A stretch of 64,000 nt of DNA. Source: Microvelia longipes (Eukaryota; Arthropoda; Insecta; Hemiptera; Veliidae). Position numbers and translations under genes: made by a program. The stretch covers positions 56,148,073-56,212,072 of the forward strand of contig JACMZG010001911.1 of NCBI GenBank assembly GCA_018340805.1, written 5' to 3'. The number at the start of each line of letters is the position of its first letter. The stretch's first letter is position 1. Below the pieces are notes generated by a model, which made no database searches, was not told the origin of the DNA, and saw only the letters and a program-made list of their open reading frames with translations. This document shows, one piece after another, positions 47,204-58,128 of the stretch.

Positions 47204-48600
47204 ATGTCTCAATATGGATTTTCAAAATTCTTAAAGGAATTAACAAGATTTCAAAATGTAAATCCTACATGCTTAGACCATATATTTTTAAAATGCGACT
47301 TACTTGCTGACATGGATACGGCTGTTTATACCTCTAATACTACAGACCATTACCTTACTGGTAGCATTACTATTAATATAAAGGAAAGCCAAAAGTATCC
47401 CTCTTCTAATGCTTTTAATAAGACCAGCGTTTATGAACATACGTTAATTATAAGCCTAAAAGATGAAACATGGACAAAAACCTATAAGGAAACAAATGCT
47501 GAAAAATCATTTAATTAATTTTATTATACTTTAAAAAACATATAGAGCATTCTACTATCAATGTATCCATAAAAATCTCATCTAAGGAAAAGAAGATAAA
47601 TCCTTGGAATACAACTAGTCTTATTTTATGCAATAGAAAGAGAGATGCTTTGGCGACAAAAACAAAAAAATATCCCCTGGACCTGAAATTGAAAAATTAC
47701 TATAAAAAATATAGAAATATATTAACGAAACTAATAAGAATGGCTAGGGATAGTTACTTCCGGGCAAAATACGCTGAAAATAAGGATAATCCTAAAAAAT
47801 GTGGAGTTTAAAAAGAGAGGCTACAGGTACTGACAAGAATAAAATGGAAATAAAAGAAATTAAAAAAATGATAGCACTGGCACCGTCTTCGATTCCAGTG
47901 GAATAGCTGAAGAATTCAATTCATTTTTTGTAAGTATAGGACGAAAAATTGCTGATAAAATCGATAAACCTTCCGAAGACAACATTGAAAATAATGATAC
48001 TATTGTCAGTCCTGCAGACTCGCTGCATTTACTCCCAGTAATCCCTAATGAAATAAAACAACACGCAAAATCACTAAAGAAAGATGTTGCACCTGGAAAA
48101 GACAACATAACTAATAAACTACTAAAAACTATTATTGAACACATACAGGAACCATTAGCTTATTCAATAAATCTATGTTTTATACAAGGGATTTTTCCCA
48201 ATGCGTTAAAGTTTACTTGCTTTATATAGTGGTAACACATTGGCGTTACCACTATATAAAGCAGGTGATAAAACCTAACTTGGAAATTATAGGCCAATAT
48301 CACTGCTTCCATCTTTATCTAAAATTTTCAAACAAGATTGGTCTCGTTCTTTGATTGTAATAACTTAATACACTTTAGACAATTCGGATGTAGAAGCAGT
48401 ATGAGCACTGAGGACGCCATTTATTGTGTAACTAAAAACATTTATCAATGTCTGGACAATAAAAAGAAAACTGTTAGAATCTTCCTTGAAATAAGAAAAA
48501 CCTTCGATTCCGTGAGGCATTCTATATTATTAAAAAAATAGAAAAACTTGGTGTTAAAAGCGTAGCTCTAAAACTATTCGAATCATATCTTTTTTTAATT
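47204..48600 (+). pseudogene. Non-LTR retrotransposon (CR1/Jockey-like) remnant
   Basis: 47204-47517 reads NPTCLDHIFLKC and TSNTTDHYLTGS, the last two motifs of an apurinic-type endonuclease. Next come PWNTTSLILCNRKRDAL and YKKYRNILTKLIRMAR, the linker before the RT. Then, in other frames, SLKKDVAPGKDNITNKLLK, GNYRPISLLPSLSKIF, QFGCRSSMSTEDAIY and FLEIRKTFDSV. These are RT motifs in the correct order. The first catalytic Asp of motif A (F-L-D) reads Glu here. Several frameshifts, stops and a 19-bp inverted duplication break it, and it stops before the YADD motif. Nuclease and RT would act in target-primed retrotransposition. Confidence 0.85.
48218..48263. repeat. Perfect 19-bp inverted duplication in the RT region
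   Basis: tgctttatatagtggtaac (48218-48236), an 8-base spacer, then its exact reverse complement (48245-48263). Only the right arm is needed to read LPLYKAGDK in frame. Confidence 0.85.
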
Positions 48601-48799
48601 TTTTTATAGGGCGCATTGTTTTTTTTAATTTTCCTGAATACAAATCCGGTCCCACTTTTTCGATGAAAGGTAAAAATGAGAAGTCAAAAATAGAAATTTT
48701 TCTTCTTTGGAATAAATGCATTCCTAAAGGTTTTCCTTAGTGACATATCACTCTTTAATGACTGGCATTGTTTTTATATCTCCCTAATGCAAATAAGGG

Positions 48800-49275
48800 T
48801 GAGTGAAATTTAAATTTGGGAAGGGGTTTAACAAAGTGGGCAGAGTCAAAATTTTAAATGTGGGAAGGTTTTAACAAAGTGGGCAGAGTCGAAATTTTAA
48901 ATGTGGAAGGGGTTTAACAAAGTGGGCAGAGTCGAAAATTTTAAATGTGGGAAGGGTTCAAAGTGGGCAGTCGAAAATTTTAAATGTGGGAAGGGTTTAA
49001 CAAAGTGGGCAGAGTCGAAAATTTTAAATGTGGGAAGGGGTTTAACAAAGTGGGCAGAGTCGAAAATTTTAATGTGGAAGGGTTAACAAGTGGGCAGAAA
49101 ATTTTAAATGTGGGAAGGGGCTTAACAAAGTGGGCAGAGTCGAAAATTTTAAATGTGGGAAGGGGTTTAACAAAGTGGGCAGAGTCGAAAATTTGTCAAA
49201 GTGGGCAGAGTTTTTTGAAGGGGTTTTTGAGCAGAGTCGAAAATTTTAAATTGGGAAGGGTCAGAGTCGAAAATT
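48800..49275. repeat. ~45-bp tandem repeat, about ten copies
   Basis: Unit gggaaggggtttaacaaagt, gggcagagtcgaaaatttta, aatgt; later copies are shortened. Two long frames (to 49352) exist only because of the repeat. Confidence 0.93.
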
Positions 49276-49650
49276 TTGATTTTTTGTCATATCAAAGTAG
49301 AATGTATATAAATAGTCTAAAATTTTATAGTTTCCACTCTCCCTTCTGCTAGACTTTAAAATTATATTTTATTTTAGAAGTGAGAAAAAATATTTTAAAA
49401 GAGTACTTAGTTTTAAAGTTCTTAAAGTTGCATTTAATTAGAAATTTTAGAATACTTTATGACCTTCAACTCTTCCAGAGCTAAAGGTAATACATTATAC
49501 AGATGTACATGTTTTATTTACTATCACCTCTCAGTTAATGATAAAATTTTCTTGTTCTAATATCCTAACAAAAGCTCTTTTTGACAGCTTTAATTAATGC
49601 TTAAATGTCTTACAATACTTAAAGTGGAGTTACATTCTTTTTTTTTTCAG

Positions 49651-49776
49651 AACATGGACCGCGGACGATGTAGACTCTCGCACTCAGACAGGGTTTTCAA
49701 CAGTAAATCCAAATTCATCAAAATTCATAATTACAAGAGGAAGAGCCCTTATAATATCACATAATTACTACGGATC
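49651..49776 (+). CDS. Caspase gene, exon encoding the start of the p20 domain
   Basis: Acceptor tttttttcag before 49651, donor gtaagt after 49776. The frame reads TWTADDVDSRTQTG, then SKFIITRGRALIISHNYYGS; G-R-A-L-I-I is the first beta strand of the caspase fold. It enters with one base of a codon and leaves with two, and both match the next exon. Caspases are cytosolic cysteine proteases that cut after Asp in apoptosis or immune signalling. Exons further upstream (pro-domain and start codon) were not found; the DNA just before holds a tandem array and a LINE remnant. Two tandem arrays fill the following intron. Confidence 0.9.
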
Positions 49777-49896
49777 GTAAGTAATTATTAACGTGTTTAG
49801 GCATTAATGGTGTATAAATACCTTGATAATAAGTGCTACATTTTAATTTTCGATTATAATAGGTGTTCATCTTCACTAATATAGTCAAAATAAAAC

Positions 49897-50245
49897 TATA
49901 CTTTTCTTATTAATACTTTACTTCTTAATATTCATTAACATTTTATTCATGTCAAAGATATAACATGAGTGAAACTTTCTATACTTTTCTTATTTATGCT
50001 TTACTTCTTAATATTCATTAACATTTTATTCATGTCAAAGATATAACATGAGTGAAACTTTCTATACTTTTCTTATTAATGTTTTACTTCTTAATATTCA
50101 TTAACATTTTATTCATGTCAAAGATATAACATGAGTGAAACTTTCTATACTTTTCTTATTAATGTTACTTCTTAATATCATTAACATTTTATTCATGTCA
50201 AAGATATAACATGAGTGAAACTTTCTATACTTTTCTTCAATGCTT
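49897..50245. repeat. ~83-bp tandem repeat, four copies, in caspase intron
   Basis: Unit tatacttttcttattaatg, ttttacttcttaatattcat, taacattttattcatgtcaa, agatataacatgagtgaaac. Confidence 0.92.
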
Positions 50246-50375
50246 CAGTTCATAATATTTTTAAATACTTATCTTCATGCCAATGATATAACCGGAGTAA
50301 AACTTCATACCTTCTCATAAATACGTTTATTCTCAATATAAACCATTTTTTAACTATAAATTTTCTAATAAAGAG

Positions 50376-50800
50376 TGTTTTTCTTAGACTGATATTTAAG
50401 ATATAATTAAGTTTAATGAAGACTGCAGTCCTAAATAATTGCTATTCTTAATGCTTTCTGAATTTAAGATATAATAAGTTTAATGAAGACTGCAGTCCTA
50501 AATAATTGCTATTCTTAATGCTTTTAGACTGATATTTAAGATATAATTAAGTTTAATGAAGACTGCAGTCCTAAATAATTGCTATTTTAATGCTTTCTAG
50601 ACTGATATTTAATATAATTAAGTTTAATGATCCTCTATTCTTAATGCTTTCTTAGACTGATATTTAAGATATAATTAAGTTTAATGAAGACTGCAGTCCT
50701 AAATAATTGCTATTCTTAATGCTTTCTTAGACTGATATTTAAGATATAATTAAGTTTAATGAAGACTGCAGTCCTAAATAATTGCTATTCTTAATGTTTT
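50376..50800. repeat. ~77-bp tandem repeat, about six copies, in caspase intron
   Basis: Unit tagactgatatttaagatat, aattaagtttaatgaagact, gcagtcctaaataattgcta, ttcttaatgctttc; the fourth copy is shortened. Confidence 0.92.
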
Positions 50801-50837
50801 TTTAATTGTAATTTTATTTTATTGCATTTTGTGTTGC

Positions 50838-50905
50838 CTGAAGATGCTAAGGTTTGCTCAACGAAACGTTGTAATTATTAAATAAATTAACAATTATTTA
50901 GGATC
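50838..50905 (+). other. CTGAAGA...GAAAC stem-loop motif
   Basis: gcctgaagatgctaaggttt, gctcaacgaaacgttgtaat, then attaaataaa. It resembles the CTGATGA/GAAA motifs at 27252, 32729 and 47053 but has a weaker stem. Confidence 0.25.
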
Positions 50906-51038
50906 TTAATTAATCTTATATATATTTAAATTTCTTGGTTTTAAAAGTGGCCGAAATATACAGAACAGGTAGTCGTAAACATTTATATGGCAAATGAGCC
51001 TACTCCTGTTTAGCTTGATGCACCTATAATTTTTTCAG

Positions 51039-51199
51039 TTATAACTATAGAAAAGGCAACAATAAAGATAGAGATGATATGTCCTCATTACTACATTCTA
51101 TTGGATTCGATGTAACTATTTTAGAGGATCAAATCGATTCATCTACAGGAAATGTGACACCATTGACTAAAGATGTCATCAAGACAACTATTAGTAAAT
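51039..51199 (+). CDS. Caspase gene, second p20 exon
   Basis: Acceptor ttttttcag, donor gtaagc. Reads YNYRKGNNKDRDDMSSL, LHSIGFDVTILEDQ and LTKDVIKTTISK. The Arg-x-Gly with a following Asp (RKGNNKDRDD) is where caspases place the S1-pocket arginine that binds the substrate aspartate, and LGFDV-like LHSIGFDV is the family's second helix/strand. Phase: it completes the Ser codon of the previous exon and ends with one base of a Trp codon. The frame is open throughout. Confidence 0.92.
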
Positions 51200-51296
51200 G
51201 TAAGCATAATTTAATATAAACTTATGATAAGAGAAAAATAACTCATTAACAGAATATTCTCATACATTAAGAGAAAAATATATGTAGTATATTTGA

Positions 51297-51520
51297 TACA
51301 AAGAGACCCCATGGTGCAGTTGTACGCGGCCAATACACAGAATGAGAGGACGTTAAACTTCCAAGTTTATTTAGTCATGGGTTCAATCCCTGCACGGGCC
51401 TCTGGGATTTTTAAGAGTGGGATAAAATTCTGCGTACCACGTCCTTCAGAAGTTAAGCCGGTGGTACTCTTTAAGGATCTCTTGCCCTAAATCAACTGGG
51501 TATAGGCAAATTTAGGACCC
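51297..51520 (+). repeat. tRNA-derived SINE in caspase intron 2
   Basis: An A-box-like tggtgcagttgtacgcgg at about 51311, box B tgggttcaatccctgcacgg at about 51377, then tctgggatttttaagagtgg and a body with agttaagccggtggtactct. The first intron ends at 51038, so this lies in the second caspase intron. Confidence 0.65.
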
Positions 51521-51853
51521 TCATAGTAGATTCATTATAATACTATAGTGTGTCTGTCTTGTAATTTAAAGTGTATGAAGGTTTGGTTTAACAGCGAGAG
51601 CACGTGTTGTTCCTAATTTTCACAACACTATATGAGTCAGTGAAAATATGTATAATAGCTTGAAAAAGCATGAGAGGGACCTTCTGCTCTTTGAGGAAAT
51701 TTACGGCTCTTCTGTCTGGATTAGATGAAATATACCTACAATTGAAATTAAAAAGAGTACAACTCTATCTTATAGGGACCTGACAAAAAGGGCCCAAAAA
51801 CGTAGCCTACTTACTTGGTAGTTACCACCACTCCCCCATATGACTACTTCTAC

Positions 51854-52080
51854 ATTTGATACTACCAAGTTTTACAAAACATGAATAGTTGACACAATAT
51901 AATTGTGCGAGTGACAAATAGAAAATGAAGCAAGAAAAACCTATGCTACACCTGGAAACTGTTTCATGATTCGACATTCAATGGCTCAACATAATATCGC
52001 AATTTACATTTCCTAGGTGTCTCTCACACAATCATATTGTGTCAACTATTCATGTTTTGCCAAATTTGGAGGTATCAAAT
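51854..52080. mobile_element. Fold-back MITE, family A copy 3
   Basis: ATTTGATAC ends with tacaaaacatgaatagttga arms; shorter loop than the copies at 8014 and 27793. In the second caspase intron. Confidence 0.85.
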
Positions 52081-52254
52081 GATATACATATCATATCTGA
52101 AGTGACATCAAGTCTACCTTACAATTTAATTCCTACTTTTCCTAGTTTATACCGTATGTTTACACGAAAATTAATGTAGTTACTCATTGAACAGTTGTCC
52201 AACCATTAGGAGCCGTACAAAAAGTTATGAAATCTTAACAAAAACCACTTGCGT

Positions 52255-52400
52255 GTTAAAAAGGACTCCCTGCCAAGTCTATTGTCCAAAAAAGTTGTGG
52301 AATCAACTTTGCTGTCCCGCCATGTCATGTTCATTTTTGTTGAAGACGGTCATTGGCGTATCAAAGTGTTTTAAGTTGTTAGGTTGGCAATACTAAATGC
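52255..52400 (+). repeat. Repeat family C, copy in caspase intron
   Basis: Matches 37555-37690 inverted (ccaagtctattgtccaaaaa, tgctgtcccgccatgtcatg, gaagacggtcattggcgt, gttaggttggcaatac). Confidence 0.75.
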
Positions 52401-52465
52401 TCTTATCCATATTGAGAGACAATCATCATCTTGGAGTTCATGAAAATAAAGCTATTCAACTTTAG

Positions 52466-52466
<1 letters not shown>

Positions 52467-52528
<62 letters not shown>
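52467..52528. repeat. (AT)n microsatellite
   Basis: Alternating AT with one break. Confidence 0.93.
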
Positions 52529-52529
<1 letters not shown>

Positions 52530-52531
<2 letters not shown>

Positions 52532-53393
52532 CACATCATTAAACTATGCATAAATATTGTTTTCGGGAATATATTTTTGGTATTATCATCCCAAAAGGAA
52601 TAAATATTCCCATCACTTTCTTAGTACTTTAAGGCGATGACGTCTTCATTAATTTATTTGCCTATTCCGTTAATCAGGATGACCCGACTGAACTGAAGCC
52701 GGTCTCTATCGTTTTAGAATGCTCGAGACTTTAGAAAGATCACTTTAAATAATATTCGCTTTGTGGCCGCACCTTGCTCACCGAGCATACCGTGTGCGTT
52801 ACTTTATATAATCCGCTTAAGCTAAATTGGTCCAATCGATTTAGCTGGATATCTACCTGAATACATAAAAACCTTTTAAACAAATCATCAATATTTCAGG
52901 TCTCAAATTTCATGAATTTTAATATCAATTTTTCTCATGACGTTTTAACTTGGGTTGATGACGTCATAAGTTTTGAACTACATAGGTTTTTTGAGTTATG
53001 GTACTTGAGAACTATTCCAGATAAAGTTTTAGGTACTTTCATTAAACAAATTAAATGTTATTTATAAATGAACCATTTATGCAAGTACACTAAATAAATA
53101 AATTAATATTACCTAACATACATATAATTGAGTCCCAATATTTTTCTTTATGAACTAGAAAATTATTTTAAATAAACTTTATTTATCCTACATCACGTCA
53201 TTTTTATAAAAATTAAAACACCATGAATAATAAAAAATACAATTTAATCATTTAACATGTGAAAAGTAAAAATTTCTAACGCAATGTAAAAAAAAGTGTC
53301 TGACTCTTATCACATTTCGCGCGAGACCTATAGCATACAAACATACACTCTATCTTGTAGAGACTTACTAATAATAATACTAAATAATTTCAG
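52530..53393. other. Caspase intron 2 remainder
   Basis: Unassigned AT-rich intron sequence. Confidence 0.4.
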
Positions 53394-53587
53394 GGTCGAG
53401 AGATGAGAATCACTTTAATAACTACGATTGCTTAATTGTCGTTATAATGTGCCATGGTTATGTCGATAACGGCGAAGAATATATAGTAGCTGAAGGAGGA
53501 GATTTGAGAGTGAATTGGATTCTCGATAAATTCTCTAATAATAAGTGCGAATCATTATTAGGAAAACCAAAGTTGTTTTTCTTACAG
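53394..53587 (+). CDS. Caspase gene, third p20 exon with catalytic His
   Basis: Acceptor atttcag, donor gtaaga. Reads SRDENHFNNYDCLIVVIMCH, GYVDNGEE, then LRVNWILDKFSNNKC and GKPKLFFLQ. The His-Gly of MCHG is the catalytic His of the dyad (the family has S/C-HG). The exon ends exactly after the Gln of the active-site pentapeptide, in phase 0, so the Cys comes from the next exon 3.4 kb away. Confidence 0.95.
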
Positions 53588-54722
53588 GTAAGAAGTATTT
53601 ATTATTTTTACACTTCTACACTGACCTTTAGACTATCTAAATGTATTTCATAATTTAATGTCAAGGTTTTCCAAAATAAACCTGCTTTGAAACAAGATGT
53701 CCCCAGGAACTTTGTGGCGGGAACCCAAACACTCTCGCACAATTACAATAGACATCAAAACATTTCACATCCATACGAACAAAGATAATACAAAAACAAG
53801 ATATATTCAGTTATTCAGCGTTTAAAAACTATTTCATCCCACTGCAAGTAAAAGAAATCTCATTTAACTCATTTTTAATGACGTTATAATTAAGTTACTT
53901 GCCAATGGCTCCACTAAAAATTGTTCAATTGAACGGAAAACGGTTCCAATAATTTAAGAATGCCTACAAACGTATAAAGCCAGATCAAGGCCCTTCTGCT
54001 TTGCGGGCCAGATTAGCTTGCTATGGTTTCATGTAAGAATCACTGTCAAAATACGTTTATCTACTCCTTGTATTGTAAGTTCTACTTACAGTGTTGTTAT
54101 CTCTCACTGTAAATGTACTTTTACTCCCTAGGGAGGAAAAGTGAAAGTGTTGCCAACTTGACAGAATTTTTTAGGAATTTTAGGACATTTTTAGAATTTT
54201 TTTCGGTGTTATGTTGGTACTACGGGTAGAATATACAATATGCACACGCTAATGTTTAAATTACAAATATAGTGTTACACATTATTCTATTGACAGCTTA
54301 CAATAAAATAATGTGAAGATAGTGGCTTTATTCTCTCTTCATCAGAATAATTGACATGGTAAGAATAAACTAAACTAACACAATAACAATTAAGGAGCTG
54401 AAGAATATATTAATAGTTGTTAGTATTAGTTCTCTAGTCGTAGATAAAATTTAATATGCAACAAGGGTTGAAAGTTTTCAGCTCTCGTATTATCTCCCTC
54501 GTCAAGCCTCCGGAGCTAACTAGTTTATCTCCCTCTGCCTACCGGCCTCGTGAGCTAATGAAGTTTCCTCCTTCGGCGCTGCCTTAGGACGAAACTTTAA
54601 CTTGAGCTGTAAACTTACTTTCATTCCTTGTTGCATAAATAACTATTTATACATAAAAACGTTAAATTAGTGTCATAAATAAGTTCACATCAAATTTTTA
54701 ATCACACAAACACTCAGTTCCT
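53588..54722. other. Caspase intron 3, first part
   Basis: No second gene seen. Minus strand at 54318-54345 carries a ctgatgaagagag motif. A GC-richer block at 54480-54600 (gcctccggagctaactagtt, gcctcgtgagctaatgaagt) contains a short near-repeat. Confidence 0.35.
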
Positions 54723-54724
54723 AA

Positions 54725-54798
<74 letters not shown>
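54725..54798. repeat. (AT)n tract at one end of Penelope-like element 2
   Basis: Alternating AT running into aatattaaatttatgaca, the element end. Confidence 0.9.
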
Positions 54799-54805
<7 letters not shown>

Positions 54806-55418
54806 ATTTATGACACAGAATGGGACGTAATAAATTTTTCTTAATTTTGCATTATAACTATATTTCGCCTTCCTTAGCAATACAAGGCATATTCATGTTA
54901 AATAACCTAAAAGAAAAAAATTAATTACAATCAAAGCATAGATGTTAAAAAATTACTAATAAGTCATGCTCAAGAGAAGTTAAAAATAAAGCTACTTACA
55001 TACACCGTTAAAAAAATAACTGAGTCAGTTCTATGAGAAAATTCTACAGGGATAATAAAGAATGGGAATAATTTCTACCTACACAGAAAAAACCAAAAAA
55101 CAAAAAACTTTACTACAAAAATTATCATTAAAAAGAAAGCATAGATTGAAATTAAGCATGAAGAAAATTAAAACAGGTAAAAAGGGGGACTTACCAGTAA
55201 CAGAAATCAAAGTGCATAGTAATATGAAAAAGGAAGTATGACTAGCATAAGTACTAAGGTTATAAAATTACTACAAAATTTATAATAAAAACCAACTAAA
55301 TTAATGAAGAACCTGACCAAAACAAGTTTAATATAACCATTCCAGAACCTACAAAAGTGAACTTGATGGAAAAAATTAATATGGCAGACAATAAAACATA
55401 AACAAAACAAAAAATTAA

Positions 55419-56078
55419 TTAGTTTATCTTATTGAAAATGTCTGAGTAATGCTTATGTAAGCCTTTTGAATCTTGCTTATAATTAATATTAGTTGGTTCA
55501 TTAGAAATATAAATAGCTTCAAGGATTTTTCTTTTATAATCATTGGTTTCATGATCTATTATTTTAGCCTGATTGAAATCAAAATTATGCTTCAGCTTTG
55601 TGGCATGACTTGCTAATGCTGTGTAATTTTCCCCTCTTCTGATACTACCTTCATGTTGGTCTCTCCTGTTTGTCCAGGATTGGCGGGATTCACCTATGTA
55701 TATACCCGGGCAGTCAGCACAAGGAACATTATAAATAAAACACATGTCATCATTGATGCTTAACTTGTCTTTCAACGGTGTGAAAAATTGTTGGCCTATC
55801 TTGTTCACGGGTTTTAGACCAAATTTTACCTGAGGACAATCATACTGTTTAAAAGCTCTACTGATGGAATGTGTTAAACCGTTGATGTATGTTAAACCTG
55901 TATAGATAGGTCTAGTATCAGAAGGAAGTTGTACCTGAGCAGGATCTTGAATGGTTTCATTATTCAAAGATTTATACCACAGATTTTTTATCACCTTGAT
56001 GGGATAGAAATTATCTAGTAATTTTCTGTAGACAATAGTTTTAATCTTATCTAAATATTCTGTATCAACCAGTAACAA
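55419..56078 (-). CDS. Penelope-like element protein, GIY-YIG endonuclease part
   Basis: 219 codons, open, 5'-truncated. Residues 1-70 are the linker after the RT (KIKTIVYRKLLDNFYPIKV, KNLWYKSLNN). About 77-100 is the KQYDCPQVKFGLKPVNKIG region. Cys120 and Cys123 (VPCADC) form the pre-endonuclease zinc-binding pair. YIGE starts at 127, followed by R132, the R138/R139 pair and H142 (SRQSWTNRRDQHEG). ALASHATKLKHNF follows, and E187 in RKILEAIYI is at the position of the catalytic Glu. The enzyme nicks target DNA for reverse transcription. The RT itself is missing from this frame, so it cannot act alone. Confidence 0.88.
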   Translation of the reverse strand: MLLVDTEYLDKIKTIVYRKLLDNFYPIKVIKNLWYKSLNNETIQDPAQVQLPSDTRPIYTGLTYINGLTHSISRAFKQYDCPQVKFGLKPVNKIGQQFFTPLKDKLSINDDMCFIYNVPCADCPGIYIGESRQSWTNRRDQHEGSIRRGENYTALASHATKLKHNFDFNQAKIIDHETNDYKRKILEAIYISNEPTNINYKQDSKGLHKHYSDIFNKIN

Positions 56079-56118
56079 CCATTAATGTAACAACCAGCTT
56101 ACATTCCTAGATATCACT

Positions 56119-56300
56119 GTGATTAGATGTGAGGATGGAACCCTAAAAACTATGTGGGCGGATAAAATAGTTAAAGGTAACAGATTTTTAAATTTTAAAT
56201 CCAATCACCCAGCAAGTCAAATAAAAAATACTGCTCACAATTTCATCAAACGAGCCATCTCACTTACAGATACAGAATATTTAGATACAGAAAGTTTTTG
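56119..56300 (+). pseudogene. Penelope-like RT tail, opposite orientation
   Basis: Reads CEDGTLKTMWADKIVKGN, RFLNFKSNHPASQIKN, IKRAISLTDTEYLD. This is the conserved segment that follows the RT thumb in Penelope-like proteins, and its last residues (DTEYLD) overlap the first of the minus-strand ORF (VDTEYLDK). It then runs directly into the 3' untranslated region copy. Confidence 0.8.
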
Positions 56301-56638
56301 TGTTTTTTGGTTTTTTCTGTGTAGGTAGAAATTATTCCCATTCTTTATTATCCCTGTAGAATTTTCTCATAGAACTGACTCAGTTATTTTTTTAACGGTG
56401 TATGTAAGTAGCTTTATTTTTAACTTCTCTTGGGCATGACTTATTAGTAATTTTTTAACATCTATGCTTTGATTGTAATTAATTTTTTTCTTTTTAGGTT
56501 TATTTAACATGAATATGCCTTGTATTGCTAAGGAAGGCGAAATATAGTTATAATGCAAAATTAAGAAAAATTTATTACGTCCCATTCTGTGTCATAAATT
56601 TAATATTATCAATTATAATGGAGACAAATACTAACAAC

Positions 56639-56639
<1 letters not shown>

Positions 56640-56722
<83 letters not shown>
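56640..56722. repeat. (AT)n tract at the other end of Penelope-like element 2
   Basis: Alternating AT about 30 bp outside the right inverted end. Confidence 0.92.
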
Positions 56723-56726
<4 letters not shown>

Positions 56727-57035
56727 AAAAAGCCAAACTGAATCCATCCCCCTAACTTCCGTAATCAGATCGATTGGAACCAATACACAACCTAAAAGTA
56801 GTTTTACTAAAAATTCTTTGCTAAAAAAAAATTGTTTATAACCTCAAAAAATAAGGACTTCCGTTACTAAAAGAGGTTAGCAAGATTCTTGTAGCGCTAG
56901 CGGGATGTACTAATTATTACGATTTCTTACGCGCTTATCTTAACGGATGAGGATTGACAGATTATCCTTATGGGTAAATTTAACTAATAAACCCTGTACA
57001 ACTGTTACTAGTTTAACATACTTTGTAAATTTTAG

Positions 57036-57216
57036 CACTGTAGAGGAAATAAGAGAGACAGAGCAGTAAGATGTAGGCAGAAGGAAGATCCACTTGTTAC
57101 AGAAATATCAGCAGACTCAACTCCAAACCTGGAACCAGGTGTTTTAGAAACTACCAAAAGACCAAGAAGTGTGGCAAAAATGTCTGAGTATTTTATAGCA
57201 AACGCATCATTTGAAG
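57036..57216 (+). CDS. Caspase gene, exon with catalytic Cys and start of p10
   Basis: Acceptor aattttag, donor gtatta. Reads HCRGNKRDRAVRC, a linker with TEISADSTPNLEP, then MSEYFIANASFEG. Joined to the previous exon the active site is QHCRG; most caspases have QACRG or QACQG, so Ala is replaced by His while Cys and Gly are kept. The linker contains Asp residues that could serve in p20/p10 maturation. YFIANASFEG aligns with the opening of p10 (D-x-L-I-A-x-A-T-x-x-G). It leaves with one base of a codon. The remaining p10 (family W-R-N ... G-S-W) was not seen before the window ends, where LINE debris begins within 1 kb. Confidence 0.92.
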
Positions 57217-58128
57217 GTATTACAAAGCAATGATTTTGTTTTCTAACCACTAATTGTGTTCCTTATGAAATAGATATTTGTATAATCGAATTCATCGTAA
57301 CAGTCGAGATTATAGCTCAAATAATCCTCGACCCAGGAACAACCTAAATATAAACATAGTCTAGGTATATAACTTTAACTTAAAATCAAACTTTGGTCGT
57401 GAACAGTTATATCACGCTATACAGTAGAGTTGATCAATCTTTGAACCTAAACCTAACCCTGAGCAGTTATGCAACAACCCCCTCTGAGCATATACCTTGA
57501 CATTCAACATATACTTACCGTATACTAGACAGTTATAATACACCTTAATAAAGAAAAATAATGAGATGTTCCAACAAATGTAGAAATTCTAATTTTTGCT
57601 TATTCTATGTTTTTGGGGGGCGCTGAACACGAATTTTAAATTTGCCACAAAAATACTTCGTGGAAAAAAGTTATGAGCGATTTTTTTTAAACAATCTACT
57701 TTTACCCAGTTTTCATGTTAAATAGGATAATTTCGTATTAATGTAGTATGTACTGTGTATGTATTGCGCATTTAGAATAAAAAACAAAACTACTTTGTTT
57801 TGTGAGTCTTGTTTCAGTTCTCACACTGAACGGTTGCCTCTTCATGTGCTTTGTAAGATATAATTATTTCTTTTTGTTTGCATACTATTAAGTTGATGGA
57901 AACTAACAACTACTATTTAATTGAATTATGAACTGAGTTTTTGTGTAATAAAAAATTTGATGTCAACTTATATAAGGTAGTAATTAAAAGTTTTTCCGAC
58001 TAAAACTTATTTTAATAGTGAATTACTTTTCAATAAACATTAGTGTTTATGTCAGCTGTATTAGAGATTTAAAGAAGACTAAACTTTCCACTTAAAATGG
58101 CTACTTAATGGTTATTTAGTAGATTTTT
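57217..58128. other. Caspase intron 4 (start), no exon seen
   Basis: No stretch resembling the rest of p10 was found here. Contains gggggg at about 57616. Confidence 0.35.

Larger units (their letters stand above)
54797..56609 (-). mobile_element. Penelope-like element 2 with ~305-bp inverted ends
   Basis: 54797-55100 and 56302-56609 are near-identical reverse complements (for example gacacagaatgggacgtaat, cctacacagaaaaaaccaaa), differing by a few substitutions and 1-bp indels. Each abuts an (AT)n tract outside. The minus strand carries the endonuclease ORF; the plus strand near the right end carries a separate RT-tail fragment leading straight into a copy of the 3' untranslated region. This head-to-head layout resembles twin-primed or pseudo-LTR Penelope insertions. 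It sits in caspase intron 3. Confidence 0.85.

Noticed and set aside
48901..49352. Glycine/lysine-rich repeat protein frames
   Set aside because: They exist only because the ~45-bp tandem unit happens to lack stops; shortened units break the frame.
57032..57250. Minus-strand frame over the caspase exon
   Set aside because: It is antisense to a well-supported exon with the catalytic cysteine and correct splice phases.
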